From NCBI RefSeq assembly GCF_036250065.1, contig NZ_CP109199.1:7190001-7254000 (forward strand): a stretch of 64,000 nucleotides of DNA, written 5' to 3'. The translations under genes were made by a program, and so were the position numbers. The first letter of the stretch is position 1; every line of letters begins with the position of its first letter. The DNA is from Micromonospora sp. NBC_01699. Lineage in GTDB: Bacteria > Actinomycetota > Actinomycetes > Mycobacteriales > Micromonosporaceae. Positions 45,373 through 54,639 of this stretch are shown piece after piece. Below the pieces are notes generated by a model. That model made no database searches. It was given only the letters and a program-made list of their open reading frames with translations, and was not told where the DNA came from.

Positions 45373-47325
45373 GTGTCCCATGCCCCTCGATCTTTCCCGG
45401 CGGCCTTTCCTGTGACTCAGATTCCGACGTGGAGTGGCGGACCAGTCAGCCCCACCAGCGGACGTGCAGCTCCCGGCGCCACCATCGGCGGTCGTTACTC
45501 GTTGCGGGCAGCGGTCGGCCATGGCGGCATGGGCACGGTGTGGCGGGCAGCCGACACCCTGCTCCGCCGCGACGTTGCCGTCAAAGAGGTCGTGCTGCCG
45601 CCGGGGCTCGCTCCCAGTGACCGCGACGCAATGTACGAACGCACCCTGCGGGAGGCCCGTGCGGCCGCCGCCCTGCAACACCCGGCCGTGGTGCAGGTCT
45701 ACGACGTGGTCACCGAGGGCGGCCGGCCCTGGATCGTGATGGAGCTGCTCGACGCGCGCAGCCTCGCCGACATGGTGATCGAGGACGGCCCACTCGCCCC
45801 CCGCGCGGTTGCCAAGATCGGCATCGCGCTGCTCGGCGCGCTTGAGGTGGCGCACGCGATCGGCGTACTGCACCGGGACGTCAAGCCGGCGAACGTGCTG
45901 ATCGCCTCCGACGGCCGGTGCGTACTGACCGACTTCGGGGTGGCCCGGATGCCCACCGACGTACAGCTCACCACGCCCGGCATGGTGCTCGGCTCGCCGC
46001 ACTTCATCTCCCCGGAACGCGCCATGGGCAGCGACTTCGGCCCACCCAGCGACCTGTTCTCGCTCGGCGTCACGCTCTACACGGCGGTGGAGGGACGGCC
46101 ACCGTTCGACCGGGGCGACCCGATCGAGACCATGCACGCCGTGGTCGAGGACCCGCCCGCGCCGCCGAGCCGGTCCGGGCCGCTGACCGACGTGCTGATG
46201 GGGCTGCTGGAGAAGGACCCGGCCCGCCGGTTCGACGTCGACACCTCCCGCAACATGCTGCGCGAACTGCTCGCCGGCCCGCTGGCCAGCAACGCCGCCG
46301 GGCACCTGGTGACCGACCCGTACTCGGTCGTGCCGGCCCAGCGGGCGCCCTGGCAGCCGCCGACCCCGCCCGCGGCCCCGCAGCCCACCGGCCAGATCGG
46401 CGGCTCGGCGATGCTCGCACCCGGCGAGTCGCTGACCGACCGGCTGGCCCAGCTGCGCAAATCCGGCGGCAAGGCACCCCACGGATCGGCGCACTCCGGC
46501 GGCGCCGCGGACGAGACCAGCGTCGTCAGTGCGCTCAGCACCCCCACCGGCACGATGCCGGCCGCGGGACGCTGGGACGAGAGCGGGCCGGCGATCTACG
46601 GCACACCCGGCGGCAGCACGAACACCTACGGCGGCTCCCGCTCCGGTGGCGGCGGCGTCGGCAACGCGGTGGCCGGGGCCCGCCGACTCGGCGACACCGC
46701 CCTGACCACGGTCAAGGGCTGGCCCCGCAGGATGCAGGTCGCCGCGGCCGGCGGCGTGGTGCTGATCCTGGTGATCGGCATCTTCGCCCTCTCCGGCGGC
46801 GACCCGGACCCGGTCGTCCCCCCGCCGCAGGCCGCACCGAGCCCGACCGCGCCGGCCGGGCCCACCTTCCCGGTCCAGACGCACACCGAACGCGGCGTCT
46901 CGGTCAGCGTGCCGGAGGGCTGGAAGAAGAGCGCCCCCAACGGTGCCCTCTACATCGACTTCACCGATCCCGCCGACGCCGGCCGCCGGGTCCGGGTGCT
47001 GATCGAGAAGGCCACCAGCAACCCGACGCCGACCAAGTTCCTGGAGGCCGCCGGCGGCCAACTGGCGAAGCCCGGATCGAAGTCCTGCGCCAAGCCCTAC
47101 GCCCAGGTCGGGCTCAACGACGTCGAGGTCGACGGCAAACCGGCCGGCGAACTGGAATACACCTGCGGCGAGGGTGACGCCAAACGGCACGGCATCTGGC
47201 GGGCGGTCATCCAGGACGGCAAGGCGTACGAGTTCTACCTCACCACCCCGGAAGCCCGGTTCGAGGAGAGCAAGCCGATCTTCGAGGAGATGGTCCGTAC
47301 CTTCGCCATCACCGGCGCCGGCTGA
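45373..47325 (+). CDS. Membrane Ser/Thr protein kinase, second copy
   Basis: 650 aa. Kinase domain about residues 42-300: Gly loop GHGGMGTVW, VAVKE Lys, HRDVKPANVLI, DFGVARM, SPERA. A Pro/Gly linker with a SLTDRLAQLRKSG segment and one membrane helix (about 455-477) follow. The extracellular domain (about 500-650, GVSVSVPEGWKK to YEFYLTTPEARFEES) has one Cys pair and resembles the C-terminal domain of the kinase at 15.5-17.6 kb, so the two probably sense related signals. GTG 45373 or GTG 45412 may be the real start. It sits where deoD is found in mycobacteria. Confidence 0.9.
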   Translation: MSHAPRSFPAAFPVTQIPTWSGGPVSPTSGRAAPGATIGGRYSLRAAVGHGGMGTVWRAADTLLRRDVAVKEVVLPPGLAPSDRDAMYERTLREARAAAALQHPAVVQVYDVVTEGGRPWIVMELLDARSLADMVIEDGPLAPRAVAKIGIALLGALEVAHAIGVLHRDVKPANVLIASDGRCVLTDFGVARMPTDVQLTTPGMVLGSPHFISPERAMGSDFGPPSDLFSLGVTLYTAVEGRPPFDRGDPIETMHAVVEDPPAPPSRSGPLTDVLMGLLEKDPARRFDVDTSRNMLRELLAGPLASNAAGHLVTDPYSVVPAQRAPWQPPTPPAAPQPTGQIGGSAMLAPGESLTDRLAQLRKSGGKAPHGSAHSGGAADETSVVSALSTPTGTMPAAGRWDESGPAIYGTPGGSTNTYGGSRSGGGGVGNAVAGARRLGDTALTTVKGWPRRMQVAAAGGVVLILVIGIFALSGGDPDPVVPPPQAAPSPTAPAGPTFPVQTHTERGVSVSVPEGWKKSAPNGALYIDFTDPADAGRRVRVLIEKATSNPTPTKFLEAAGGQLAKPGSKSCAKPYAQVGLNDVEVDGKPAGELEYTCGEGDAKRHGIWRAVIQDGKAYEFYLTTPEARFEESKPIFEEMVRTFAITGAG

Positions 47326-47381
47326 CGTACCGACCGGGGGACCCTCGCCGGCCGGGTCCCCCGCCGTGCTATCAAGTCCGG

Positions 47382-49076
47382 GTGACGGCGAACCCGAACG
47401 ACCCCGGCGACCTGCGTACCCGAGCCGAAGCCTGGCTGGCCGACGACCCCGACCCGGCCACCCGGGACCAGCTGCGGGACCTGCTCGACCGGTTGCCGGA
47501 GACCTCCGCCGAGCTGGCCGACCGGTTCGCCGGCCCGCTCACCTTCGGCACCGCCGGGCTGCGCGGCCCGCTGCGCGCCGGCCCGAACGGGATGAACCTC
47601 GCCGTCGTCAGCCAGGCCGCCGCCGGGCTGGTCGGCTGGCTCACCGCCCGCGCCGCCACCGGGCCGCTGGTGATCGGGTACGACGCCCGCCACGGCTCCC
47701 GTACGTTCGCCGAACGGACCGCCCAGATCGCCACCGGTGCCGGACGGCCGGCGCTGCTGCTCCCCCGGCCACTGCCCACCCCGGTCCTCGCGTACGCCGT
47801 GCGGGCACTGGGCGCGGCCGCCGGGGTGATGGTCACCGCCAGCCACAACCCGCCGCAGGACAACGGCTACAAGGTCTACCTCGGTGCACAACTCGGCGGT
47901 GTCCGGGGTGCCGGGGCGCAGATAGTGCCGCCGGCCGACACCGAGATCGAAGCCGCGATCCGGGCCGTCGGGGCGCTGCACGAGGTGCCGCTCGGCCCGG
48001 CCGGCGAGGTGCTCGGCGACGACCTGGTCGCCGCGTACGTGGCCGCCTCGGCGGCGGTACTCGACCCGGACGGGCCCCGGAAGCTGAAGGTGGCGTACAC
48101 GCCGCTGCACGGCGTCGGTGCCGCCGTGTTCACCGCCGCCTTCGCCCGCGCCGGCTTCGGCATCCCCGGCATCGTCGCCGAACAGGCCGAACCCGACCCC
48201 GACTTCCCCACCGTCGCCTTCCCGAACCCGGAGGAGCCGGGCGCCACCGACCTGCTGCTCGCGCTCGCCGGCAGGATCGACGCCGACCTGGCCATCGCCA
48301 ACGACCCGGACGCCGACCGGTGCGCGGTCGCGGTCCGGGCACCCGACGGGCAGTGGCGCATGCTGCGCGGCGACGAACTCGGGGTGCTGCTCGCCGACCG
48401 GCTGATCCGACGCGGCGTCACCGGCCTCTACGCCACCACCATCGTCTCCTCGTCGCTGCTGCGGGCCATCTGCGCCGCCCGTGGACTGCCATACGACGAG
48501 ACGCTGACCGGGTTCAAGTGGATCGTCCGGGCCGAGTCCGGCGACACCCCACTGGTCTACGGCTACGAGGAGGCGCTCGGCTACTGCGTCGCCCCCGACC
48601 TCGTACGCGACAAGGACGGCATCACCGCCGCGCTGACCGTCGCCGAACTCGCCGCCGACCTCAAGACCGAGGGCCGTACCCTGCTCGACCGGCTCGACGA
48701 ACTCGCCGCCGAGTTCGGAGTGCACCTGACCGACCAGCTCTCACTGCGGGTCGAGGACCTGCGGGAGATCACCGACGCGATGGCCCGGATCCGGAACAGC
48801 ACCCCGACCACCCTGCTCGGGGCCCCGGTGACCTCGGTGCAGGACCTGCTGCCCGAGGCCGACGTGGTCATCCTGCGCACCGACAGCGCGCGGGTGGTGA
48901 TCCGGCCGTCGGGCACCGAGCCGAAGCTGAAGGCGTACCTGGAGGTGGTGGCACCGATCGACGGCCCGGACCGGGACGCGGACGTCGCCGCCGCGGTGGC
49001 CGGGGCCCGGCGGTCCGCCACCGCCGCGCTCGCCGCGCTGCGGACCGAGATCGCCGGGGCGCTCGGCATCCACTGA
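47382..49076 (+). CDS. Phosphosugar mutase (PmmB/Pgm2 type)
   Basis: 564 aa alpha-D-phosphohexomutase. The phosphoserine loop is TASHNPPQDNGYKVY (about residue 150), the metal loop DPDADRCAV (about 308), the sugar loop GYEEALGY (about 395) and the phosphate loop RPSGTEPKLKAYLE (about 510). The long form resembles PGM2/PmmB enzymes acting on ribose-1-P/deoxyribose-1-P or hexose-1-P. Location near upp and deoC favours a nucleoside-salvage pentomutase role; proximity to a Stealth gene allows a hexose role instead. GTG start with TATCAA at -12, an imperfect leaderless box. Confidence 0.93.
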   Translation: MTANPNDPGDLRTRAEAWLADDPDPATRDQLRDLLDRLPETSAELADRFAGPLTFGTAGLRGPLRAGPNGMNLAVVSQAAAGLVGWLTARAATGPLVIGYDARHGSRTFAERTAQIATGAGRPALLLPRPLPTPVLAYAVRALGAAAGVMVTASHNPPQDNGYKVYLGAQLGGVRGAGAQIVPPADTEIEAAIRAVGALHEVPLGPAGEVLGDDLVAAYVAASAAVLDPDGPRKLKVAYTPLHGVGAAVFTAAFARAGFGIPGIVAEQAEPDPDFPTVAFPNPEEPGATDLLLALAGRIDADLAIANDPDADRCAVAVRAPDGQWRMLRGDELGVLLADRLIRRGVTGLYATTIVSSSLLRAICAARGLPYDETLTGFKWIVRAESGDTPLVYGYEEALGYCVAPDLVRDKDGITAALTVAELAADLKTEGRTLLDRLDELAAEFGVHLTDQLSLRVEDLREITDAMARIRNSTPTTLLGAPVTSVQDLLPEADVVILRTDSARVVIRPSGTEPKLKAYLEVVAPIDGPDRDADVAAAVAGARRSATAALAALRTEIAGALGIH

Positions 49077-49123
49077 CCGGCCGGGCCCACCACCTAAGCT
49101 CCCGACCAGTCGTTACAGCAGGT

Positions 49124-51001
49124 GTGCTCGCACGCCGCTGTTACGCACTCGTCCCGGCCGTCCTCCGGCGGCGCCTCCACCGGCGCCTGCCCTTCGACCG
49201 CCAGGTTCGGTTCGCCCGCTGGCTGGGCCGACCCGGCGGGACGCTCGCGGTAACCGTGCGCCAGTGGTACGACGACCGGTCCGAACGCGACACCGGCCGA
49301 CGCTGGGTCCACCTCGACGGGCGTCGGGTCGCCGCCGCCGTCGACCCCGACGCCACCCCGCTCGGCGTCCACCAGGGCAACCTCGACCGGGTGCTGGCGG
49401 CGCTCACCGACGCCTCGGTCGAACACTTCGCCATCCCGCACCACCGGGGGCTGCGCAGCCGGGTCGGCGTGCCGGCCAACCAGCGTGCCGAGGCGCTCCG
49501 GGCGGTCGCCGCGCTGCCCGGCGTCCTGGTCGGACGTCCCGGCCGCACGGCGGTACGTCCACGCCCCGGCCGGCGCGGCCCACGGCGCCTGCGGCGGGCC
49601 GACGTGGTGCTGGTCTACCGTCCGCTCTGGACCGGCGACCACCTCGCCTACGGCGCCGCGTACGCCTGTGAGCTGGAGTTCTGGACCGGTGGCGACGGCC
49701 GGCTGACCGCACCCCGACCGAACGCGCTGTCCCGCAGCCTGCCCAGCTACCGGCCGAACGTCCGGGTGCCGGGCGCCTCGCTGAACCCGTTCGTACCGGC
49801 CGGCTACCACGCCGGCTACCCGGTCCGGGCAGACTTCGCCGGGGTCGGCGCCGACGCGATCACCTTCCCGATCGACGCCGTCTACACCTGGTACGACGGC
49901 ACCGACCCGCACTGGCGGTCCCGTTACCGGGCGGCACAGCACCGCAACGGCCCGACCGGTACGCAGACCGCCGACGAACCCCACCGGCCCGACCGGGACG
50001 AACTGCGTTACTCACTGCGCTCCCTGCACATGTACGCGCCCTGGCTGCGACACATCTACCTGGTCACCGACGGTCAGGTGCCACGCTGGTTGGACGTACG
50101 CCACCCGGGCCTGACAGTGGTGAGTCACCGGGACCTGTTCACCGGCGACACCGTCCTGCCCACCTTCAACCCGTACGCGGTCGAGTCGGTCCTGCACCTG
50201 ATCCCCGGCCTGGCCGAGCACTTCCTCCACCTCGACGGCAACGTCCTGCTCGGCCGTCCGGTGCTACCCGGCACGTTCTTCCACCCGAACGGCCTGACCA
50301 GGTTCTTCCCGTCCCGCACCGACCAGATCGACCTTGGCGAACCGGCGTACACCGACGCGCCGGCCACCGCCGCCGCGAAGAACAACCGCCGGATCATCAA
50401 CCGCCGGTTCGGCCGGGTGATCAGCCAGCACATGAAGCAGGCCCCGCATCCGCTGCGCCGCTCGGTGCTGGCCGAGATCTGCGCCGCCGTCAGCGAGGAA
50501 CTCGCCGCCACCAGGCGCCACCAGTTCCGGCACCCCGGCGACCTCAGCCTCGCCTCGGCGTTGCACCACCACTGGTCGTACCTGCGCGGCACGGCGGTGC
50601 CCGGCCCACTGCGTCACCTGCGCGTCGACCCGGCCGACCCGCAGGCCCCGCTGTGGCTCAACCACCTACTGACCCGGCGGGACCACGACGCCGTCTGCCT
50701 GGACGACACCTCACCCGCCGGGGCCGGCCGGGACCGGGCGGACGCGACCGTACGCACCTTCCTGACCGGCTACCTGCCGGTCCGGTCCCCGTGGGAGGTG
50801 ACCGTCGAGGTGGAGGCGGAACGCGCCCACCAGACCGCCACCGAACTCGCCCACCTGCTCCAGCCGGGCACGGGCGCCACCGGTACGGTGCCACTCGCCC
50901 GCCCCGGCCGGGCCAACCCTGCTCCAACCCCACTGAAGGATGCTCAGGCGGGGCCGCCCTCCCCGGTCGGTCTCAGCGGGGCGCCCCCAGCGCGGCCGTG
51001 A
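49124..51001 (+). CDS. Stealth family sugar-phosphate transferase
   Basis: 625 aa. Stealth conserved regions are recognisable: CR1 IDAVYTWYDGTDPHW (about residue 250), CR2 RDELRYSLRSLHMYAPWLRHIYLVTDGQVPRW to NPYAVESVLHLIPGLAEHFLHLDGNVLLGRPV, CR3 near HMKQAPHPLRRSVL, and a short CR4-like end. These enzymes transfer hexose-1-phosphates to build phosphodiester-linked capsule or wall polysaccharides. The first 240 residues are family-variable. GTG 49124 is a weakly supported start. The last 29 nt overlap the convergent GOLPH3-like gene. Confidence 0.9.
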   Translation: MLARRCYALVPAVLRRRLHRRLPFDRQVRFARWLGRPGGTLAVTVRQWYDDRSERDTGRRWVHLDGRRVAAAVDPDATPLGVHQGNLDRVLAALTDASVEHFAIPHHRGLRSRVGVPANQRAEALRAVAALPGVLVGRPGRTAVRPRPGRRGPRRLRRADVVLVYRPLWTGDHLAYGAAYACELEFWTGGDGRLTAPRPNALSRSLPSYRPNVRVPGASLNPFVPAGYHAGYPVRADFAGVGADAITFPIDAVYTWYDGTDPHWRSRYRAAQHRNGPTGTQTADEPHRPDRDELRYSLRSLHMYAPWLRHIYLVTDGQVPRWLDVRHPGLTVVSHRDLFTGDTVLPTFNPYAVESVLHLIPGLAEHFLHLDGNVLLGRPVLPGTFFHPNGLTRFFPSRTDQIDLGEPAYTDAPATAAAKNNRRIINRRFGRVISQHMKQAPHPLRRSVLAEICAAVSEELAATRRHQFRHPGDLSLASALHHHWSYLRGTAVPGPLRHLRVDPADPQAPLWLNHLLTRRDHDAVCLDDTSPAGAGRDRADATVRTFLTGYLPVRSPWEVTVEVEAERAHQTATELAHLLQPGTGATGTVPLARPGRANPAPTPLKDAQAGPPSPVGLSGAPPARP

Positions 51002-51650
51002 TCGCCTTCGCCAGGGCGGCGATCACCAGCGCCACCGACGGGCGCACGGTCGACTCCTCCAGGCTCACCTCACCGCTGAACCCGGCCCCGCCGGCGATCT
51101 CCGCCAACCGCCCGTGCGCGTCCGCCAGGGCCGGGCCGGACAGTCCCAGGCTCGGCGTCATCCGGCTCGCCGCGACCAGGGCGGCCAGCGCGGCCGTACG
51201 CTCGTCCGGCGCCTGTTCCCCGGTGAGCGCGACCGCCAGCCGGCCCCGGATCTCCGTCTCCAGCGTCGGGTCCGCCACCGGGTAACGGTGCACGTGGATG
51301 TGTCCGAGCGCGGTCTCGTCGACGTCCCGGAACACTCCCCGGGCGACCAGGCCGGCCAGGATCCGGTCCCGCAGTCCGTGCCGCAGCCGCTGCACCCACG
51401 AGGCCGGGGTGTGCGGCGTGTCCGCCGCCATCCGCCCCAACACCTCGTCGTTGATCGGGTTCCCGGTCGGCAGCGGGTCGCTCACCACTATCGATCCATC
51501 GGCGTACGCGACCCGGCCGGCCAGTGCCAGGTCCACCAGGACCCCGGCGGCCATCGCGAGGTCGAGCCCGATTCGCGATCCGGTCGCTTTGCCCGACTCG
51601 TCGTCGTACGCGAGCAGGAGCAGTTCTTCGGCCAGCGTCACACCAGTCAT
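50973..51650 (-). CDS. GOLPH3/VPS74 family protein (GPP34 domain)
   Basis: 225 aa, helical. The GPP34 signature LAEELLLLAYDDESGKATGSRIGLDLAMAAGVLVDLALAGRVAY is at residues 5-48. In eukaryotes such proteins bind phosphoinositides and retain glycosyltransferases in the Golgi. Actinobacteria carry many homologues of unknown role. Its 3' end overlaps the Stealth phosphotransferase gene, an attractive but unproven functional link to envelope glycans. The ATG at 51650 begins the domain; upstream in-frame residues are shadow sequence. Confidence 0.9.
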   Translation of the reverse strand: MTGVTLAEELLLLAYDDESGKATGSRIGLDLAMAAGVLVDLALAGRVAYADGSIVVSDPLPTGNPINDEVLGRMAADTPHTPASWVQRLRHGLRDRILAGLVARGVFRDVDETALGHIHVHRYPVADPTLETEIRGRLAVALTGEQAPDERTAALAALVAASRMTPSLGLSGPALADAHGRLAEIAGGAGFSGEVSLEESTVRPSVALVIAALAKAITAALGAPR

Positions 51651-51732
51651 GGCCCGAGACGGTAGTCGGTCCACGCACCGACGCGCAGGTCGCCCGGCCG
51701 GCGTCGTACCGGCACGCCGTAGGGTGTTTCCG

Positions 51733-52272
51733 GTGCAGGCCATTCTCGCCACGCTCGGCTACGTCCTCTCCCCCGACGGCAGCCGGGTGCTGATGATCCG
51801 GCGCGACACCCGCCCCGACGACCTGCACTTCGGCTACTACAACGGGCTCGGCGGCAAGCTCGAACCCGGCGAGGACGTGGTCGCCTGCATGCGACGGGAG
51901 ATCCGCGAGGAGGCCGGTCTCGAATGCGAGGCGCTGGAACTCGCCGGCACGATCTCCTGGCCCGGCTTCGGCCGCAACGGCGAAAACTGGTTCGGCTTCC
52001 TGTTCCGGATCACCCGCTGGTCCGGCACCCCGTACGAAACCTGCCCCGAAGGCACCCTGATCTGGACCGACCTGTCCGACATCCTCGCCGCCCGAGTCCC
52101 CATGTGGCCCACCGACCAGAACTTCCTCCCCCTGGTCTTCGCCCCCCACCCCCAGGTCTTCCACGCCTCCCAACCCTTCCACCAGGGCGCCCCCGCCCCC
52201 TGGACCCACTCCCTCACCGAGGCACCCCCGACCCCGGATACAGAGAAAGAGTGCCTATCCCCGCAGGAATAA
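51733..52272 (+). CDS. NUDIX hydrolase (MutT-like)
   Basis: 179 aa. The Nudix box GGKLEPGEDVVACMRREIREEAGL is complete (G-x5-E-x7-REUxEExGU; about residues 38-61), and the domain resembles 8-oxo-dGTP diphosphatases. The substrate was not determined. GTG 51733 is preferred because TAGGGT (51720-51725) lies 7 nt upstream (leaderless). The last dozen codons (TEKECLSPQE) come from a dispersed hairpin element that contains the stop codon. Confidence 0.9.
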   Translation: MQAILATLGYVLSPDGSRVLMIRRDTRPDDLHFGYYNGLGGKLEPGEDVVACMRREIREEAGLECEALELAGTISWPGFGRNGENWFGFLFRITRWSGTPYETCPEGTLIWTDLSDILAARVPMWPTDQNFLPLVFAPHPQVFHASQPFHQGAPAPWTHSLTEAPPTPDTEKECLSPQE

Positions 52273-52285
52273 CCACTCTTCCTCT
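52242..52285 (+). terminator. Dispersed hairpin element at the NUDIX stop codon
   Basis: Arms 52242-52253 and 52274-52285 pair at 11 of 12 positions around a 20-nt loop containing the TAA stop. The sequence matches the reverse complement of the hairpin at 57891-57942 over about 44 nt, so the two are copies of one element. It probably terminates NUDIX transcription. Confidence 0.7.
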
Positions 52286-52329
52286 ACAACTGTGCCCACC
52301 ACCCCGCCGGCTCTGACCGCAACCAACGA

Positions 52330-52470
52330 CGCGAGTCGACCGAGCGCCGCCGCGGTGTCTTCGTCCGAGGACGGCGAGGCGAAGCCTTCGCCGCCCGCAG
52401 GACGAAGTCACCGCACTGGGCGGCGCGAAGCGGAGCGAGCCAGCGACGGCGGAGCCGTCGCCAGCCAGCA
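52330..52470 (-). repeat. 141-bp dispersed repeat, copy B
   Basis: This is an inverted copy of 13-153 with six mismatches in 141 nt. It ends at the first base of the upp terminator (52470-52507). The gap between the NUDIX and upp genes (52273-52498) is filled almost entirely by the hairpin element, this repeat and the terminator. Confidence 0.75.
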
Positions 52471-52507
52471 GGTTCTAGGCGACGGCGAAGCCGTACGCCT
52501 AGAACCT
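52470..52507 (-). terminator. Terminator hairpin overlapping the upp stop codon
   Basis: Perfect 12-bp arms 52470-52481 and 52496-52507 plus five inner base pairs, one bulge and a 3-nt GAA/TTC loop. The upp stop codon (TAG, 52501-52499 on the minus strand) lies inside the promoter-proximal arm. Confidence 0.8.
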
Positions 52508-53131
52508 GGGCATCCCGCCGAATTGGCGGTCGCCGGCGTCGCCGAGGCCGGGGACGATGAACTTGCGCTCGTCGAGCTGTTCGTCGATGGCGGCGGTGAC
52601 CAGGCGCAGGGGCAGGCCGGTGCGGTCGAGGCGGTTGATGCCGTCGGGGGCGGCGAGCACGCAGATGACGGTGATGTCGGTGCAGCCCCGGTCGGCGAGC
52701 AGCCGGCAGCAGTGCTCCAGCGAGCCGCCGGTGGCGAGCATCGGGTCGAGCACCAGCACCGGGCGGCCGGTCAGGTCGCGGGGCAGCGACTCCATGTAGG
52801 CGCGCGGTTCGAAGGTGTGCTCGTCGCGGGCGAGGCCGACGAAGCCCATGGACGATTCGGGCAGCAGCGCGAGGGCCGCGTCGGCCATCCCGAGGCCGGC
52901 CCGGAGTACGGGTACGAGCAGCGGCGGGTTGGCCAGCCGGATGCCGTCGGTCTGTGCGACCGGGGTCTGGATCGGGTACCGCACGATCGGGAACGAGCGC
53001 GCGGCCTCGTACACCAGGGTGGTGGTGAGTTCGTGTAGGGCGGCGCGGAATGACGCCGCGTCGGTACGGGCATCGCGCATCGCGGTGAGCCGCGTCTGGG
53101 CGACAGGATGATCAACGACGAGTACGTCCAC
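52499..53131 (-). CDS. upp: Uracil phosphoribosyltransferase
   Basis: 210 aa, normal length. It converts uracil plus PRPP to UMP in pyrimidine salvage. The PRPP loop [13 protein letters not shown] (about residues 124-136) and the C-terminal uracil-binding [14 protein letters not shown] are intact. The GTG start has TAGGTT (53140-53145) 8 nt upstream, so transcription is leaderless and starts inside the last codons of the overlapping glycosyltransferase gene. A hairpin terminator covers the stop. Confidence 0.97.
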   Translation of the reverse strand: MDVLVVDHPVAQTRLTAMRDARTDAASFRAALHELTTTLVYEAARSFPIVRYPIQTPVAQTDGIRLANPPLLVPVLRAGLGMADAALALLPESSMGFVGLARDEHTFEPRAYMESLPRDLTGRPVLVLDPMLATGGSLEHCCRLLADRGCTDITVICVLAAPDGINRLDRTGLPLRLVTAAIDEQLDERKFIVPGLGDAGDRQFGGMPRF

Positions 53132-54512
53132 GATCGCTCAACCTACCGAATGCGCCGACCGGTTGGGCGGGACCGGGTCGACCGGCCCATTCTGCCTGTC
53201 TGCCGGCGGCGGGTGCGGCCTGCCGGTGCGCGCCGTGTGCGGCCTGTCTGCGGGCGGCGTGGAGGTACACGTCGCAGATGGCGGCGGCGTACCGCTCGGG
53301 GGTGTGTTCGGCGGCCCGGTCGGCGGCGAGTTCGCCGAGTCGGCGGGCGGCGACCGGGTCGGTGAGGAGCCGGAGCAGGGCGGCGGCGAAGCCGGTGGCG
53401 GTCGGGTCGGCGCAGTCGGCGGCTCCGGCGAGCGGCCCGTGCCGGTGCAGGACCGGGTCGACGAGTACGGCGGGGACGCCGGCGAGAGCTGCTTCCTGGA
53501 GGACGAGTGCCTGGGTGTCGGTGCCGGAGGGGAAGGCGAGCACGTCGGCGGCCCCGTACGCGGCGGCGACGGTGCCGGGTGGTTGCTGCCCGATGACGGT
53601 GATCCGACCGGCGACGGCGGGTCCGACGGTACGGAGCAGTTCGGCCAGCCAGCGGGGCTCGTAGATCGCCCCGATCAGCACCAGCCGGGCCCGGTGGCAG
53701 TCGGCGAGCAGCGTGGCGAAGGCGTTGATGAGCAGGTCGACGCCCTTTTCCCGGTTGACCCGGCCGACGAACAGGACGACCTTGTCGGCGGGGTCGACGC
53801 CGTGCGCGGCCCGGAACGCGGCGACCTCGCCCGGCGTGGTGTGGCGGGCGGCGACCCCGGTCGGGACGAGGAAGACCCGGTCGGCGGGGACCGGCAGGCT
53901 GATCCGGTCGAGTACGGCCCTGGTCGGTACCACCACCGCGTCGGCGTCGCCGAGCAGGAGCAGGTTGGTGGCGTCGAGGGCGGCCCGGCGGCGCAGGGCG
54001 GCCGGGTCCCGCAGCATCGGGGCGGCGCTTGCCCGTTCGGGGCCGGCGCCGACGGCCGGCCGGGGTACGCCGAGCCGGTGGGCGTACAGGCGGACCGCGC
54101 CGCGCAGCGCCCTGGTCGGCACCCGGTACGCGTCGACGTACGCGTGCAGGTCGGTGTGGTACGTCTGGACCAGCGGCAGCCCGAGTCGCCGGGCGGTGAG
54201 TACGCCGAGCAGTCCGACCGGGCCGGGGGTGTGTACGTGCACGATCTCCGGTGCGGTGGCGGCGATCTCGGCGATGGTGCCGGTGGCGGTGGCGCCGTGC
54301 AGCAGCCAGGGCGAGAGCCGCAGGTCGGCGACGCCGCAGGGCAGTGCCCGCAGCCGCATCAGGTCGGGTTCGCCGGCCTGGCCGGGGTGTCGGGGCACGA
54401 CGGTCAGGCCGGGGTGCCCCCGGTCGGCCAGCGCCCGCACCAGGGTGCGGATGGAGCTGACCACCCCGTCGCGACGGGGTAGGTAGGTATCGGTGAAGTG
54501 CACTGCTCGCAC
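53112..54512 (-). CDS. Glycosyltransferase family 4 protein
   Basis: 466 aa GT-B fold. The N-terminal acceptor domain starts [28 protein letters not shown]. The C-terminal nucleotide-sugar domain has [21 protein letters not shown] (about 250-270) and the EX7E-type segment [26 protein letters not shown] (about 345). It resembles mannosyltransferases of phosphatidylinositol mannoside or glycolipid synthesis; donor and acceptor are not proven. An insertion around residues 150-185 is Pro/Ala-rich. The C-terminal 40 residues are repeats of Ala/Gly/Arg/Gln. It overlaps the upp start by 20 nt and shares its strand. Confidence 0.9.
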   Translation of the reverse strand: MRAVHFTDTYLPRRDGVVSSIRTLVRALADRGHPGLTVVPRHPGQAGEPDLMRLRALPCGVADLRLSPWLLHGATATGTIAEIAATAPEIVHVHTPGPVGLLGVLTARRLGLPLVQTYHTDLHAYVDAYRVPTRALRGAVRLYAHRLGVPRPAVGAGPERASAAPMLRDPAALRRRAALDATNLLLLGDADAVVVPTRAVLDRISLPVPADRVFLVPTGVAARHTTPGEVAAFRAAHGVDPADKVVLFVGRVNREKGVDLLINAFATLLADCHRARLVLIGAIYEPRWLAELLRTVGPAVAGRITVIGQQPPGTVAAAYGAADVLAFPSGTDTQALVLQEAALAGVPAVLVDPVLHRHGPLAGAADCADPTATGFAAALLRLLTDPVAARRLGELAADRAAEHTPERYAAAICDVYLHAARRQAAHGAHRQAAPAAGRQAEWAGRPGPAQPVGAFGRLSDRGRTRR

Positions 54513-54639
54513 GCCGAGGACGGTGGGGGTTGGGTGCCAACAGCGGATGTCGCTGGTTCGACCGCGCGGTGAAGTCTGGCGGTCCGGTCCAACAGGTGAG
54601 CAAGATCACATCGATGCGCGGGTGCGTAGACTTGCCGCC

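Noticed and set aside
47174-49123. Extension of the Stealth reading frame upstream through the phosphosugar mutase gene
   Set aside because: This part is the out-of-frame shadow of the mutase; the Stealth protein plausibly begins at GTG 49124.
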